Source: Nemophila menziesii (lineage: Eukaryota; Streptophyta; Magnoliopsida; Boraginales; Hydrophyllaceae). From it: a stretch of DNA of 64,000 bases. The notes beneath the pieces were generated by a model. It worked only from the letters and a program-made list of their open reading frames with translations, did not search any database and was not told where the DNA came from. How positions within the stretch are numbered: the stretch's first letter is position 1; the number at the start of each line of letters is the position of its first letter. Where the stretch lies: contig JARWIR010000018.1 of the NCBI GenBank assembly GCA_029959085.1, forward strand, positions 22,071,001 through 22,135,000. The letters run 5' to 3'. Shown piece after piece: positions 24,371 through 36,200 of the stretch. Position numbers and translations under genes: made by a program.

Positions 24371-26129
24371 TAAATACATTGCTAAAGTGATACAAGATGT
24401 AATTAGTTTATGAACAAGTAATCACACAATTAGTAACTAAAAACCTAAGAATTTGTCACTTTAAAACACTATATAAAAGGAATTATGTCAACATTCTTCC
24501 TTTTCATGATGATGACAAATCCTACACTAATATTCTCATAAAATGAGGCGCAACGCATCATATATGGAGTCTTTAAGACATGACCCCCCGCACACCACAT
24601 TATGGATATAATGATCAAGTGATAAAAGTAGTACGCATGGAGTTTTTTCAAGGCATGACTCCCCCTCACATAAAGCATATATCTCAATACCAATCAAGTT
24701 ACCTATGAATTCAAGGCGGGAATAAGCAATAAAATAATAGAGGTGTAAGCAATATGATATATTGATAATCATAGCATTCTAGCACAATAATGCAACATGC
24801 CGTGAAAGATGTGAAATACATTATTAAATATCAAATAATCAAGAAAGGTTTGTACTTTGAATTGATTCTATATATATATATATACTAGGAAATACCCCGT
24901 ACCTGAAGGTACTTGGACAAAATAAAACTTATTAAAGAGTAGAATAATTAACAAATTAAATAAAAAATTCATGATTAAGTTTGAGTGCGTTAAACCTAGA
25001 AGGAAAAATTGTTGATTTATTGTATTTTCATAATATTGTTCAGAAATACGTCGCAAGAATGTAGTATTATGTGATTTAGAGTTAGTTACACTCATGAGAG
25101 TTTGATAATAGTTAGCATAGTGTAGTATTTGTTTCGATTAGTTCTTAATTATGAAAATTAGGTGTAATTTTTAAGATAATTTTTTTTCTTGAGAAGTGTA
25201 GTGTTTAAATCTAAATCGAGCCAAATGACCTTGAGTACAAAATTGCTCCCCAATGTATTTTTTATTAGAATTGTTTGAGTTGAAGTCTCACTTATTCACC
25301 ACTTTCAGTCTGCCTATTTTTTTTTTATCCTAATTAGTTTGTTGGCCGTAAATTTTTAAAAAGATGTTACAACCAAATGTTTGGTTGGGATAGCGAAAAT
25401 CCGCAACTACAACAGATAAGCAAGTCAATGATTAGTGTTGCGATTTTCATTATGCCATGTTAATCATATAACCAATTTCGTATGTTAATGTAATTATCTT
25501 TTCTCGATTTTGTGTATCCGATCTTCAGTTTCAAAAGTAACGAATCCAAATCCGCAAAACAGGAAGATTAAAATGGTTTTGTATAATAAAATGTTATGAA
25601 AAATAGGCAATATATTGTTTAAGTATATACATCAACGAAGAAATATAACAAATCCACCATTCCAGTGTGAGTAGAAGAAAGAGAGAAAGAAATTGTTTTT
25701 ACTGTAGCTAACATTTGAAATTTTCGTTGATTAGTCACGTTCAAAGGGTAAAAAGGTAAATGAGGACCTCCCCTTCAACACCATATCTAGAAGCAGAATA
25801 TATATCAATAGCTCCGGATTTCGAAAGGCACGTCTCAACAGCACTCCCTCGAGACAACTTTATATAGATCGAATTTAAATCATTCCATGGTTCAGTCTCC
25901 AAATTTCATTCAATTTATCACCATTTACCTGTCATAAAAGAACCAAGATCAATTTATTTATTTTTTCAAAAAAAAAAAACTAACAAAGTAACGATCCTTA
26001 ACTTTAATTTGCAAGAGAAGGCTTAGGACCTTAGGTAAAGGGGAAAGAGTTGTTTCTTGTGGGGTAATATTGACATTAACTTTAATACAGGGGTTATATT
26101 TGAAGGTTTCGGAGATTGAGAATCGATAG

Positions 26130-26516
26130 GTAATGAAGGCGAGCTTGATGCTTCAGACATACTTTTAGCAACTTCTTTTCTGAGTAATTGTTTGTATAAT
26201 TCAGTCATTCATCTATTTTTCCTCCATCTGTCCATCCATGTTGTTTGAAGGAATCTTGTGCTCGATTATTTCCACCGAATATCATCATTTTTAATTGCTC
26301 AGATGTCCATGAATCTAGATTTGTACCTGGGGTTACAATAATAATAATAATAATAAATCAAATTTTTATAATAATGATTGAGTTTATCATGCATTACCTA
26401 ACGAAACTGATATGAACACCAAAGGTTCGATGAGTTGTGGAGCAATCTATACAAAGAAAGATCCCGTATGTTCCAGAGGCCCATGTTGGATTCTTTGCAT
26501 TGCAATCAAAACACAT
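26130..26516 (-). pseudogene. ARF GTPase-activating protein fragment (AGD8/9/10 type)
   Basis: The intact family switches off ARF GTPases in Golgi and vesicle traffic. Exon 26516-26398 encodes the zinc finger (C-x2-C ... C-x2-C: CFDC and CIDC) with the arginine-finger context [10 protein letters not shown], and it ends at a GT donor. Exon 26326 to about 26130 encodes [27 protein letters not shown] and then TELYKQLLRKEVAKSMSEA. The phase across the intron is broken, and about eight codons are missing after GGKI, where a stop appears. The first exon and most of the C-terminus are absent. It is a captured, non-functional piece inside the Helitron. Confidence 0.85.
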
Positions 26517-27436
26517 CTACAAAAAAACAGGTCATTTAAATAATTGCAATATAAGTCCCTATATTTTATACAAAGTAACCCAGATCATCGGAAACACCAC
26601 TTTCTCCTTCCGTCCGGAATCTGTGCCAAATGTTAATGATTTAATATAATGGAAATCAAGTACCGCTGTTAGAAATATACTATACAAAAATTGCAATATA
26701 GGACCCCTGCACTATATAAAATTCCACTCTAAACATGAACTAATATGTCTCCTTAATAAGCAAAAAGTGCACTATATTACAATAAAATATAGACTCAAAT
26801 GAGGACCATTTAGGTAACTTTTAAAGTTGAGGGACCTCATGAAGGTTTAATAAACAAAAGAAAAAGCTACTACCTGAATAAGCTAGTAACTAATCATATC
26901 AATCTTTGCGTTCCTAGTCCCTACAACATATACAAATTACTTACACGCATAGGTAAAATATAAGAAAATTCAGCTACAGGGGCATATAATGCAAGATATA
27001 GGATTCAAACACTATTTTATAATTGTATCAGCTAAGCATTTCATTTTCCTAACCGTTATAAATGATAACACTGAGGTCAATGATAACTTCTCCTTTCCCT
27101 TTTTGCGTGCTTTCTCGCATAACCATCCCGTGAGATCCTCGTAACGATTACCAATAATCCTTGTAAATAACCGCAATCAAATCTACTATTGGCTCTTTTT
27201 AATGGTTTTAAATCATCAATTAATAATGTGTAATGGTACTTTATATCTGCCTATCCAAATAAATTGTGCAGGCAAGCATGTTTTTACAGTATCTGTCTAT
27301 CCAAAAATGTTAATTACATTACTGAAAAGTGTCTCTTGGACATGTTAATTACAGTCTGCCTATCCAACATGATTCAATCAAATAAAACGCAATTACATAC
27401 AGTTGAAACATTAAAGGAAGCTAAATGAAGTTTCAC

Positions 27437-27532
27437 CTTAACAGCGTTTTGCAATCCCACAAACAGCCATGGACCTTCCCTAAGCAAGCATTCTGCTTCA
27501 GAATTAAGTTTAACAATACTTGTACACTGTTA
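27437..27532 (-). pseudogene. Exon fragment of a ZFWD-type CCCH zinc finger/WD40 gene
   Basis: The minus-strand frame reads QCTSIVKLNSEAE then LLREGPWLFVGLQNAVK and stops at a GTGAAA donor. EGPWLxVGxxNxVKAW is a signature in the WD40 part of plant ZFWD proteins. A stop codon stands where the preceding Gly of the WD repeat should be. No other ZFWD exon was found nearby, which fits a captured fragment. Confidence 0.6.
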
Positions 27533-28472
27533 CCCTTTAGTGTTGCAATAAGCTCAGGACAATATATCTCAGAGCTGAATCTCCTCTGATTAAGTGCTAT
27601 ATCCACTTAACTCCTCTATCGGTCATTTGATCGAACGTCTTAAGTGCGATTGGGACTGATTATATAAAAACTAATTAATGAGTTCCAAATTGGAAATAAG
27701 ACCTGGAGCTAGCGTCGCTAGGGTTGTGGAGAATCGTGAGGTGAGGGGAGTTTGTGCTTATCACAGCCTAGGCGTAAAAGCTTTTCACGGCGGATTGAGG
27801 AGAGAGAGCAATTTGACCGGAACCAGAACTGCTGCTCTGTTTGAAGAAATTGTGTTGAGTCATTGTGTTCAGGTACGCGGCGAGTTTCAAGGCGGCGAGG
27901 TTCAAGGCGTGAGTGTGAGTGTCTCCGGTGAGCGGTGTGAGTGTCGCCGGTGTGAGGTGTTCGTCTGTTTCACGAAACGATAAGGAAATGTCGAACGAAA
28001 AAAGAAGATAAAGGAAAAGAAATAGTGACGGTGAGAGAGAGAGCGAGAGAGGTAGGCGAGTGTCTGAGTGGAGTGTTTTATTTTTAGATTTTTCTTTTAA
28101 TAGCTAATATATATACTAAGGGTAATTTTGGTATTTTTTAATTCTTTAAGTAATGAAACGATCTGAATCGTCGGTTTGTATATATGGATATATATAAGAA
28201 CCATGTTTTAAGTAGCAAAAGACACCCATGACCTTGAAAAGGTTGATTTTTTTACTTACTAACTTGTATATATTGCTTTTGCTTACCTTTAGAACTTTAA
28301 ATTGTGATTTTTTGTAGAACTTGAAAAGAAAACAATTACATGAAATTTGCCTTCTTATTGAAAAGGAGGTTTTGCAACTTAATTTCATGTGCAGTGGCTC
28401 TTATCCTTGGTCTTGAGTGTAAAAAAATTGAAAAGTTGGTTCATGTACTTGGTGGGTCTCATACTTACTTAG

Positions 28473-28687
28473 GACTTGTTTGGAAGTATTTATTTTAAAG
28501 TAAAAAAGCATTTTTAGAATAAAATTCAAAATTTAAAAAAATTATTAAAAATAATTTTAAAATCTAAAATTATTTGAAGTATTTTTTTTGCTTCTCATAA
28601 AAATGCTTTTCAAAGTTAAAAAAAACTCTTAAAATGCTAAAAGCACTTTTAAGTGTTTCTCCAAAAAAACACTTCCAAACGGACACT
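28473..28687. mobile_element. MITE with TTTGGAAGT inverted ends
   Basis: The left end is ACTTGTTTGGAAGT and the right end is ACTTCCAAACGGACAC in inverted orientation. The interior is symmetric AT-rich sequence (AAAGCATTTTTAG ... CTAAAAGCACTTTT), with no coding capacity. A different MITE family from the one at 10717. Confidence 0.65.
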
Positions 28688-29053
28688 CAATCAATATTAG
28701 GTATTGACTCTCGGTATGTATATTGAGTTGTAATTATTAGTTCATCTAGGTTAGTGAATTGCATATACTTCTCGCACCAACTTTTTTTGTGAATACGTAA
28801 TTTGTTGTTGTTAAAGTTAGCGATCATCATATAAAGTTATAATGGATGTGATAAATTAATTTTTTTTTGTGAATTTTTGTTGTGAATCTGTCTGTTTTTA
28901 ATAAATAATCTAAAGAATATAAGTAATATATAATATCTATTTTTAGAACTACGTCGTTATCCATCACTGAGTGTTATAAAATTGTCGAAGTAGTGATCAA
29001 GAGAGGAAGAGCAATGGCTTACGCGTATTCTCATCATTTGTGGAAACCGAGTC

Positions 29054-29713
29054 ATGGTGGTCAATCAACTCAGGAAGTACGAATATGTGGTATTGGAACA
29101 AGCTAGAACAGCTGTAACTATTGGAAGTGATGATCAGCAATCCCTTGATATTACCCTATCCGCTGAGCATCTAAATGATCTAGTCATTAAAAACCACAAT
29201 GATGTTTGTTATGCTTTGAGTATGTGCTTTACGGAATTTGAGGAATCAGATTTAATAAGATTTACCATGGATGGGAAGAGCTCCATGAAAATCGCGCTCC
29301 CTCTGGATTTTCGAAGGGAATTAGTTCCGGGAAATCTTTCTGGAATTGATTTGCGTCGTGCTTTCCAGGTGTTTATTGTAAATGATGACAAGCTTTCAAT
29401 TGGGTTTATATTCAGACAAGAGTTCCATGTTTGGGTGTTGAAGGATTACAATAAACATATTTGGTCTCACAAAATCATTATTCCTATGGATTTTCTCAAG
29501 GATTTTCCTAACTTGTCTTGGTTTAGGATGCATACTTCACCAAATATGGATAGACTGCGTGGATTTATCTATAGAGATTTTCTGGAATATGATGTTCACT
29601 CCAAAACGTATAAATGTTTGTTACCCAAGATAATTCTACGCCAACCTCAATGGTATCATTTAATTCCTTGTCTCAGATCCCTCAAAGGAATGCGTTTCGA
29701 AGGCCACAACTGA
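29054..29713 (+). pseudogene. F-box copy 4, truncated: FBA domain only
   Basis: From about 29113 to the stop at 29711-29713 this is a close copy of the last 200 residues of F-box copies 3 and 5, with no stop or frameshift. The F-box, the first exon and the shared promoter are missing. Upstream sequence is unrelated and supplies about 20 in-frame codons that I do not recognise; an ATG at 29012 is in another frame and soon stops. Without an F-box it cannot join an SCF complex in the normal way. It could be a decaying fragment or, if transcribed, a competitor for substrate. Confidence 0.8.
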
Positions 29714-29923
29714 TTATTGCTTTCTTCTTATTAGTTATTTATCTTTGATTATGTATTAATGTATGTGATCTTATTTTTATCGTTGACTAACATTATTTTG
29801 TCACTATATATTAATTTATATTGTAAACGACACTTGTTCGTCATACTATACTGTAGGTTTTTATCTCTCTTTACACAAAAAAAAAAAAAAAAAAAAGATA
29901 GGTCCGCTATTATTTGCTACAAG

Positions 29924-30310
29924 TTTTTTTTTTTTTATCGTTACAAACTATCACAGCTATACAAATTACCCTGTCAACCAATTCCTAATCTTGTAAACGA
30001 GAAAAACAACCCACTGCCATCAGACGGGTTGCTAGCCGCTTGCCTAGATTTCCTAGCCGCTCTGTCCGCCAAACCGTTGAGTCTTCGCGATAGACGTCTG
30101 AACTCCAAAGTTTGGTGATCATCAGCCATCTGTTTGATCCGCTTGACATACGAAAGAATTATTTATAAGAATATTGTTAGCTAAATGATCCATGACAAAA
30201 AGAGAACTCCAAAGTTTGGTGATCATCAGCCATCTGTTTGATCCGCTTGACATACGAAAGAATTATTTATAAGAATATTGTTAGCTAAATGATCCATGAC
30301 AAAAAGACAA
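29924..30310 (-). mobile_element. LINE 3' end (RNase H tail, 3' UTR, A tail)
   Basis: On the minus strand a frame from about 30144 to 29976 reads FRRLSRRLNGLADRAARKSR near its middle. This is the end of a LINE RNase H domain, where R-x2-N-x2-AD is typical. A short 3' UTR ends in TGTAACGAT plus an A run (29936-29924). Everything upstream is missing. A 104-bp tandem duplication (30100-30203 and 30204-30307) lies at its 5' side. Confidence 0.6.
30100..30307. repeat. 104-bp tandem duplication
   Basis: Two essentially identical units start with GAACTCCAAAGTTTGG at 30100 and 30204. They overlap the coding end of the LINE remnant. Confidence 0.95.
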
Positions 30311-30385
30311 TCATTTTTTATAATGTCGTTTAATTGATATATCAGTAATTATTCTCCATGCCTTGCATTATCCCTAATCACATAA

Positions 30386-30415
30386 GAAATATTTATAAAT
30401 CAATTTATTAGTGGC

Positions 30416-30455
<40 letters not shown>

Positions 30456-30632
30456 GTGGTTAACATCCTATGTATTACGTAATTAGTAATTAATAGAAAC
30501 GTAGAATAGTTGGAAAGTCTCATAGAAAAGAAAGAAATCTTTATAATAATATCTCTTTTTATCTTAATATAGTTCTCAACTTTTTTTTATTAAACATATA
30601 GTTTTTATCTTTATTAACGTATTGTTTTAACA
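30386..30632 (+). mobile_element. Solo LTR of a Ty1/copia element
   Basis: Matches the 3' LTR at 40708-40949 along its length. Shared blocks are TTATTAGTGGCTATTATTA near the start, TAATAATAT before the middle T-rich part, and GTATTGTTTTAACA at the end. An ATT microsatellite has expanded inside (about 30417-30455). No internal element sequence adjoins it, as expected after LTR-LTR recombination. Confidence 0.7.
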
Positions 30633-31639
30633 CGTTAAAGTTTTTTTTTTTTTAAGAAAAAAAAAACATTAAGTTTAAACCAACATGTAAAATGATTTCT
30701 AATGGTTATTATTATAGGGTCAATGCCCCAAAAAATCAAACTAATATTATACTTGCCCCAAAGAATCATCATTTAATTAATTAAAACTAGATTACCTATT
30801 TACCCCCTTACAGTATAATTAACAAAAGAAAAACAAAAAACAAAAAATAAAATATAACGTTTCAAACAGACTCCTCATTTTTCACACACCACACATTTTC
30901 CACACAATACTCTCTCTATCTCTTCTCTCTCTATATCTCTCTGATACTCACGATCTATCACAGAAAAACATAAAAATGTTGGCCAAATCTATTACATTTT
31001 CACAAGAAAGTCACCTCAATCAACTAGTAGATGCAGAATCACAAGAAACTCACACAAAGATGACCAATTATAAATACAAGAGGATTGAAAATCATGAAGT
31101 ATAGATCCAGATTTGAAGCTTCGTCCATGGCATCCCATCAAACAAAATCGGGAATCTTAAGAGGTAGGAAATCTGAATCTTTGATGTGTTTCGTTATTAT
31201 TTTACAATTTAACAGTAAGGATGAAGTTGATTTCTTCTATTTTTTTCACATTCATTTTTATAGAGTTTTAATGGTACTCATTGCAGTGATGAGACTCATT
31301 CAAAGTTATGGGAGTCATTGTTGTGATTGTATTCAAATGGGCTGTATGAAATTAATGTTTTTGAAGTTGATTTTTTCAATTTTTCTTGACATTAACTTTT
31401 TTAGGGTTTATGTTTACTGCATAATCCCATCGATCTTCTAACAGTTAACGTATTATGTTTACTGCATAATCCTATCGATTTTTATCATATTTTTTTTGTT
31501 AAATTATGTGATTAATAACATTAATATGTATACTGATGGAATTTTAATGATTATATGTTTGTTAACTGCTAATTAGTCGAAAGTAGTGGATAGGATTACT
31601 TCATTGATATTAGTGTTTCTTCTATGATGGGATTAACAA

Positions 31640-32060
31640 TTTTTTTATGGGATTAAATATTGTTGATGGGATAAAGTATGATGATGGGAGTTTTTGCCTG
31701 TCAATGGGTTTTTTTAGTATTTATAAGTCTCAATAATGATGGGATCTAGTAGTTATAAATTTCAGTATTGATGGGATTTAGTATTTATCTGATTATTTCA
31801 ATTGTTGTGACAAATTGTAGGTATGGAAAAAGAAGCATACATTGATGTGATTCATCGTGTGATGGTATTCATGTTCATCGCGTGATGGGATTTATCATGG
31901 TGATGAGGTTCATCGCGCTGATTGGATTCATCGTGGTGATGTGATTCATCGCGTTGATGGGATTCATCGCGGTGATGTGATTCGTCACGTTGATGGGATT
32001 CATCGCGCTGATGAGATTCAATGCGGTGATGGGATTTATCGGCTAATGCCATTGCGGTGA
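31640..32060 (+). repeat. GATGGGATTCATCGCG tandem repeats (left array)
   Basis: Degenerate at 31640-31840 and regular at 31848-32060, with units of about 18 bp. The long minus-strand frame here (31852-32052) is only the repeat translated. Confidence 0.85.
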
Positions 32061-33072
32061 TGGGATGTTGTTTCTTTAAAGGACATGTTATTTAGAGTAT
32101 ATTGTTCATTTATTAAAATTTTGTGACACATGCTTCTTTCATTAGCAACTGCATTTGCAACTTGAATGATACGTACATATGGTATGTTACAACAAAAAAA
32201 AGATAGAAACAATCGAGTCAAATGATGTTTTTGTATTCTCCATTAAAGCAAGTTGATGATACTGATCATGACAACTTAGCAAGGCTTCACGAGATGTCCC
32301 ACTTCTTGAGATTATCTAGAATTTACAGTTGCGATTAGATGCTAAATTCAGAAGGCCCGGTTAAGGACCGGTACGCAATTTCTTTTCTGGTCCCTTCATT
32401 TGACTTTATAACTTTTTAAACTGTAAAGTAATCATCTGTTTACCTAACGTTCCAGGTGGAAAGTACATGAACTCTTGTTCTAGTAAACGAAGAATACTTC
32501 GAGTATGGCTAAGCTTTATTAGTAGATCCCACAAACCTGGTTAATCTTGCCTTCCTGAACCTGAACCGGACTTAACTATATCCAAAAATCTTGCGTGGAT
32601 ATGCTCAATTTTGAAAGTGATGAGATTTATATCTATAATAATGCTCATTATTACCCGGAACATCAAAGAATACCTCGTTTAAGATAGGTACTGTGTCATA
32701 CCATTTATCTGATATGTCTATTTTTTGAGTTAAATAATTTTTATTCTTTTTCACTTCAGGTGATAGAGTCAGATTGCCTAAAAAAGATAGAGTCAGATTC
32801 ACCAGTACTACTTTCGGTGTTTTATATCTGAGTCTTCATGCTCGGTAAACTCACAATCTAATGGAGATTTTTGGTCTTTTATTTATATAGTTTAATTGTT
32901 GAAATTTGTATATAGGGGACCGAGGAAAGGTTATATTAGCTTTCGAAGATAATCTGTTGTCAAAAATTGGTATTCAATTTGATAAACCTATACCAGATGG
33001 GGTGGATTTTGGAGGACTTTGTGATGGTCATGGATTTGTTTGCAATGGCAACGTATCCATATTATGATAAAA

Positions 33073-34010
<938 letters not shown>

Positions 34011-34751
34011 GTATGAGTTTTATTTTATAAGAGTTAAATATTTTTAGCAAACGGTCATACGTGTGGAATCTACCTCTGCAGATGATCTGAATTAAGTGCT
34101 GAGAGTAAGGTGATTGTATCCGAAAGATGAAGTCAAATGCATTGAAGAAAGAGAAATGAGCCTCTGACATACATTTTTCACCTCGCTTCCAAATGTTCTT
34201 ATAAACGAAGTGAATCTAACTTGCGTCTCTTCCGAGACTCTATTGCTTTGGTGAGTTGGTATAATTTATCTCTCGCATTATTTTCAGTTACCGTATTTCA
34301 TGCTATTTATCTTATACAACGTTATTACAACATTTTTTCTCATTTTCAGAGCACTTGTACTGAAATGCTACTTACTCTTCACTCGAAGAGATGCAATTAC
34401 TTTCGAGGATGTCAAGAAATCTTATGTCCAAATACAACTTTTTCTCTTTTCCATCAAATTTCTAAATATGTACATATAATATCTCGTTGGATCGACAAGT
34501 ATAAAGTTTTTCCTTTTTCATGAGATATGTGTAGTATTGGTGAATAATGTATGAGTGAGAATGATATGGAAATGAGACCAATGATCATTTTTCATTACGC
34601 AAATGAAAAACCAAGATTAAATATTACATTAATATTAATAATATCTTTTAAATTGAATTTGAGGTGTTGTATTACTCATGGACATACATTTATAAATACA
34701 AGCATAAAAATGAGAAAATTTGGTAGACTCTAAGATTGCGTTATTAATCAA

Positions 34752-35335
34752 ATCCCATCGACATTTATCGGCTGATGGGACTCATCGCGCTGATGGGAAT
34801 CAATCGCATTGATGGGACTCCATCGCGCTGATGGGAATCAATCGCGCTGATGGGACTCAATCGTGCTGGTGGGACTATATTGCGCTAGTGGGACTATATC
34901 GCGCTGATGGGACTCTATTGCGCTGATGGGACTCAATCGTGCTAATGGGACTCTATCGCGCTGATGGGACTATCGCGCTGATGGGACTCTATCACGCTGA
35001 TGGGACTTATCGCGTTGATGGGACTATCGCGCTGATGGGAATCAATCGCGCTGATGGGAATCAATCGCGCTGATGGGAATCAATCGAGCTGATGGGAATC
35101 AATCGCGCTGATGGGAATCAATCGCGCTGATGGGAATCAATCGCGCTGATGAGAATCAATCGCGTTGATGGGAATCAATCGCGTTGATGGGAATCAATCG
35201 CGCTGATGGGACTCTATTGCGCTGATGGGACTCAATCGAGCTGATGGGAATAAATCGCGCTGATGGGAATTAATCGAGCTGATGGGAACAAATCGCGCTG
35301 ATGGGAATAAATCGCGCTGATGGGAATAATTACAC
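34752..35335 (+). repeat. ATCGCGCTGATGGGAATCA tandem array (central)
   Basis: Roughly thirty head-to-tail units of 17-19 bp with point variation. Some units end 'gactc' and others 'gaatca'. It lies between the FTSHI2 fragment and the BUD31 gene. There are no unique spacers, so it is a minisatellite and not a CRISPR-like array. Confidence 0.95.
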
Positions 35336-35610
35336 AAACAGGTACACTAGAAGAGCTTCTCAAACAAAACACTGTATGTAAAATTCTAGTTTGAGCTGTA
35401 ATCAAGCATTAGAATCATAAACAATACAGTCTTAACATATCAATTTATCTTAATACATAATATTTTCGCAAAGTCGAAAAATCCATATCAAGAATTCAAG
35501 ATTATCACTTCATACATAGTACTCACGATCTAGTTTAGATAAAGTTGAACAAGATTAAAACTCAATTACCAAGAACAGTAAAAAGTTTGAAACTCGGTTA
35601 AAATACACAC

Positions 35611-36196
35611 TCAATCACCACTTGCACAACCTTTGCATCCACAGTGTACATATTCAATAACATGTTCCTCTCTCAAATGCTTAGGTACTCGACAAACACA
35701 TGTTGTCTGAAAGTTATGGTCTCGAGGTTGCATACACCTTAAACAACATAGTCTTTCATAACCAGGCTGCAAATTTAAACAAAATTAATTAGACAAAATT
35801 ACACTACAGGAATTGAACGAGACTAACCTTTCTCCATTTTGCAATTAAGTTACGATCAGCATAACCCTGATCCAAGCAAAACTCAAACAATTCCTTGCTA
35901 ATCTCTTTTCTCTTGTAAAAGAGATCATATATATAGCGACTCTTTTGATGGGCAATTTTGAAAATAGGCCATAAAGCCTCGCATCTTCTTTTACCATCAT
36001 TTTCATCATTCTCAGCTGAAAATAGTTATTAATAAAGTAAATGAAGGAAAATTAAATTTGCATGGAAGAGGGGTATTAATGTAAAATTGACATGATAAAT
36101 ACCTTCTCTCATCTTTGCTTGTAGTTCGAGCAGAGTTGGTTCAATTAACTCCCAACCTTCTGGATATTTGACACGATTAGTCTTCACCTTAGGCAT
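35611..36196 (-). CDS. BUD31: BUD31/G10 splicing factor, three coding exons, inside the Pack-MULE
   Basis: BUD31 is a small zinc-binding subunit of the activated spliceosome, acting in the nucleus. Exons are 36196-36103, 36015-35828 and 35766-35611; all junctions are GT-AG and in phase, giving 145 residues, which I recall as the usual plant length. It starts [15 protein letters not shown]. It continues through [17 protein letters not shown], the [10 protein letters not shown] block and [12 protein letters not shown], and ends GCASGD. An acceptor (TTTTTTGCAG) eight bases before the ATG implies a 5' UTR intron; the CT-rich leader at 38.9-39.05 kb is a candidate source. Two normally fixed positions differ: the C-terminal cluster reads IEYVHCGC instead of IECVHCGC, and NFQTTC replaces NFGTTC. 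A zinc ligand may be lost. Confidence 0.88.
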
Positions 36197-36200
36197 GATT

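Larger units (their letters stand above)
24885..28188 (-). mobile_element. Probable non-autonomous Helitron carrying gene fragments
   Basis: On the minus strand the 3' end reads GGGGTATTTC then CTAG followed by T, preceded by the palindrome GTACCTTCAGGTAC (24899-24912). A short hairpin about 10 bases before CTAG is the textbook Helitron terminus. The 5' end proposed at 28188 begins TCCATATATAC and is preceded by A; insertion between A and T into a TA-rich site fits. Inside, on the same strand, lie broken exons of an ARF-GAP gene, a ZFWD gene exon, and a short first-exon-like frame (27863-27768) I cannot identify. No Rep/helicase is present. The 5' end is less certain than the 3' end. Confidence 0.7.

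Noticed and set aside
27678..27983. 101-codon plus-strand frame in the Helitron
   Set aside because: GC-rich leader-like DNA; captured gene pieces here run on the minus strand and this frame matches no family.
31852..32052. Histidine-rich frame (RDESHQRDESH repeats)
   Set aside because: Translation of the GATGGGATTCATCGCG minisatellite, with no support outside the array.
32440..33060. Possible additional gene fragments just upstream of the FTSHI2 remnant (frame with PDGVDFGGLCDGHGF)
   Set aside because: Reads like coding sequence but I could not match it to a family; not called.
34752..35335. Regular repeats that at first sight resemble a CRISPR array
   Set aside because: Units are contiguous with no unique spacers, and the context is a plant nuclear genome; it is a minisatellite.
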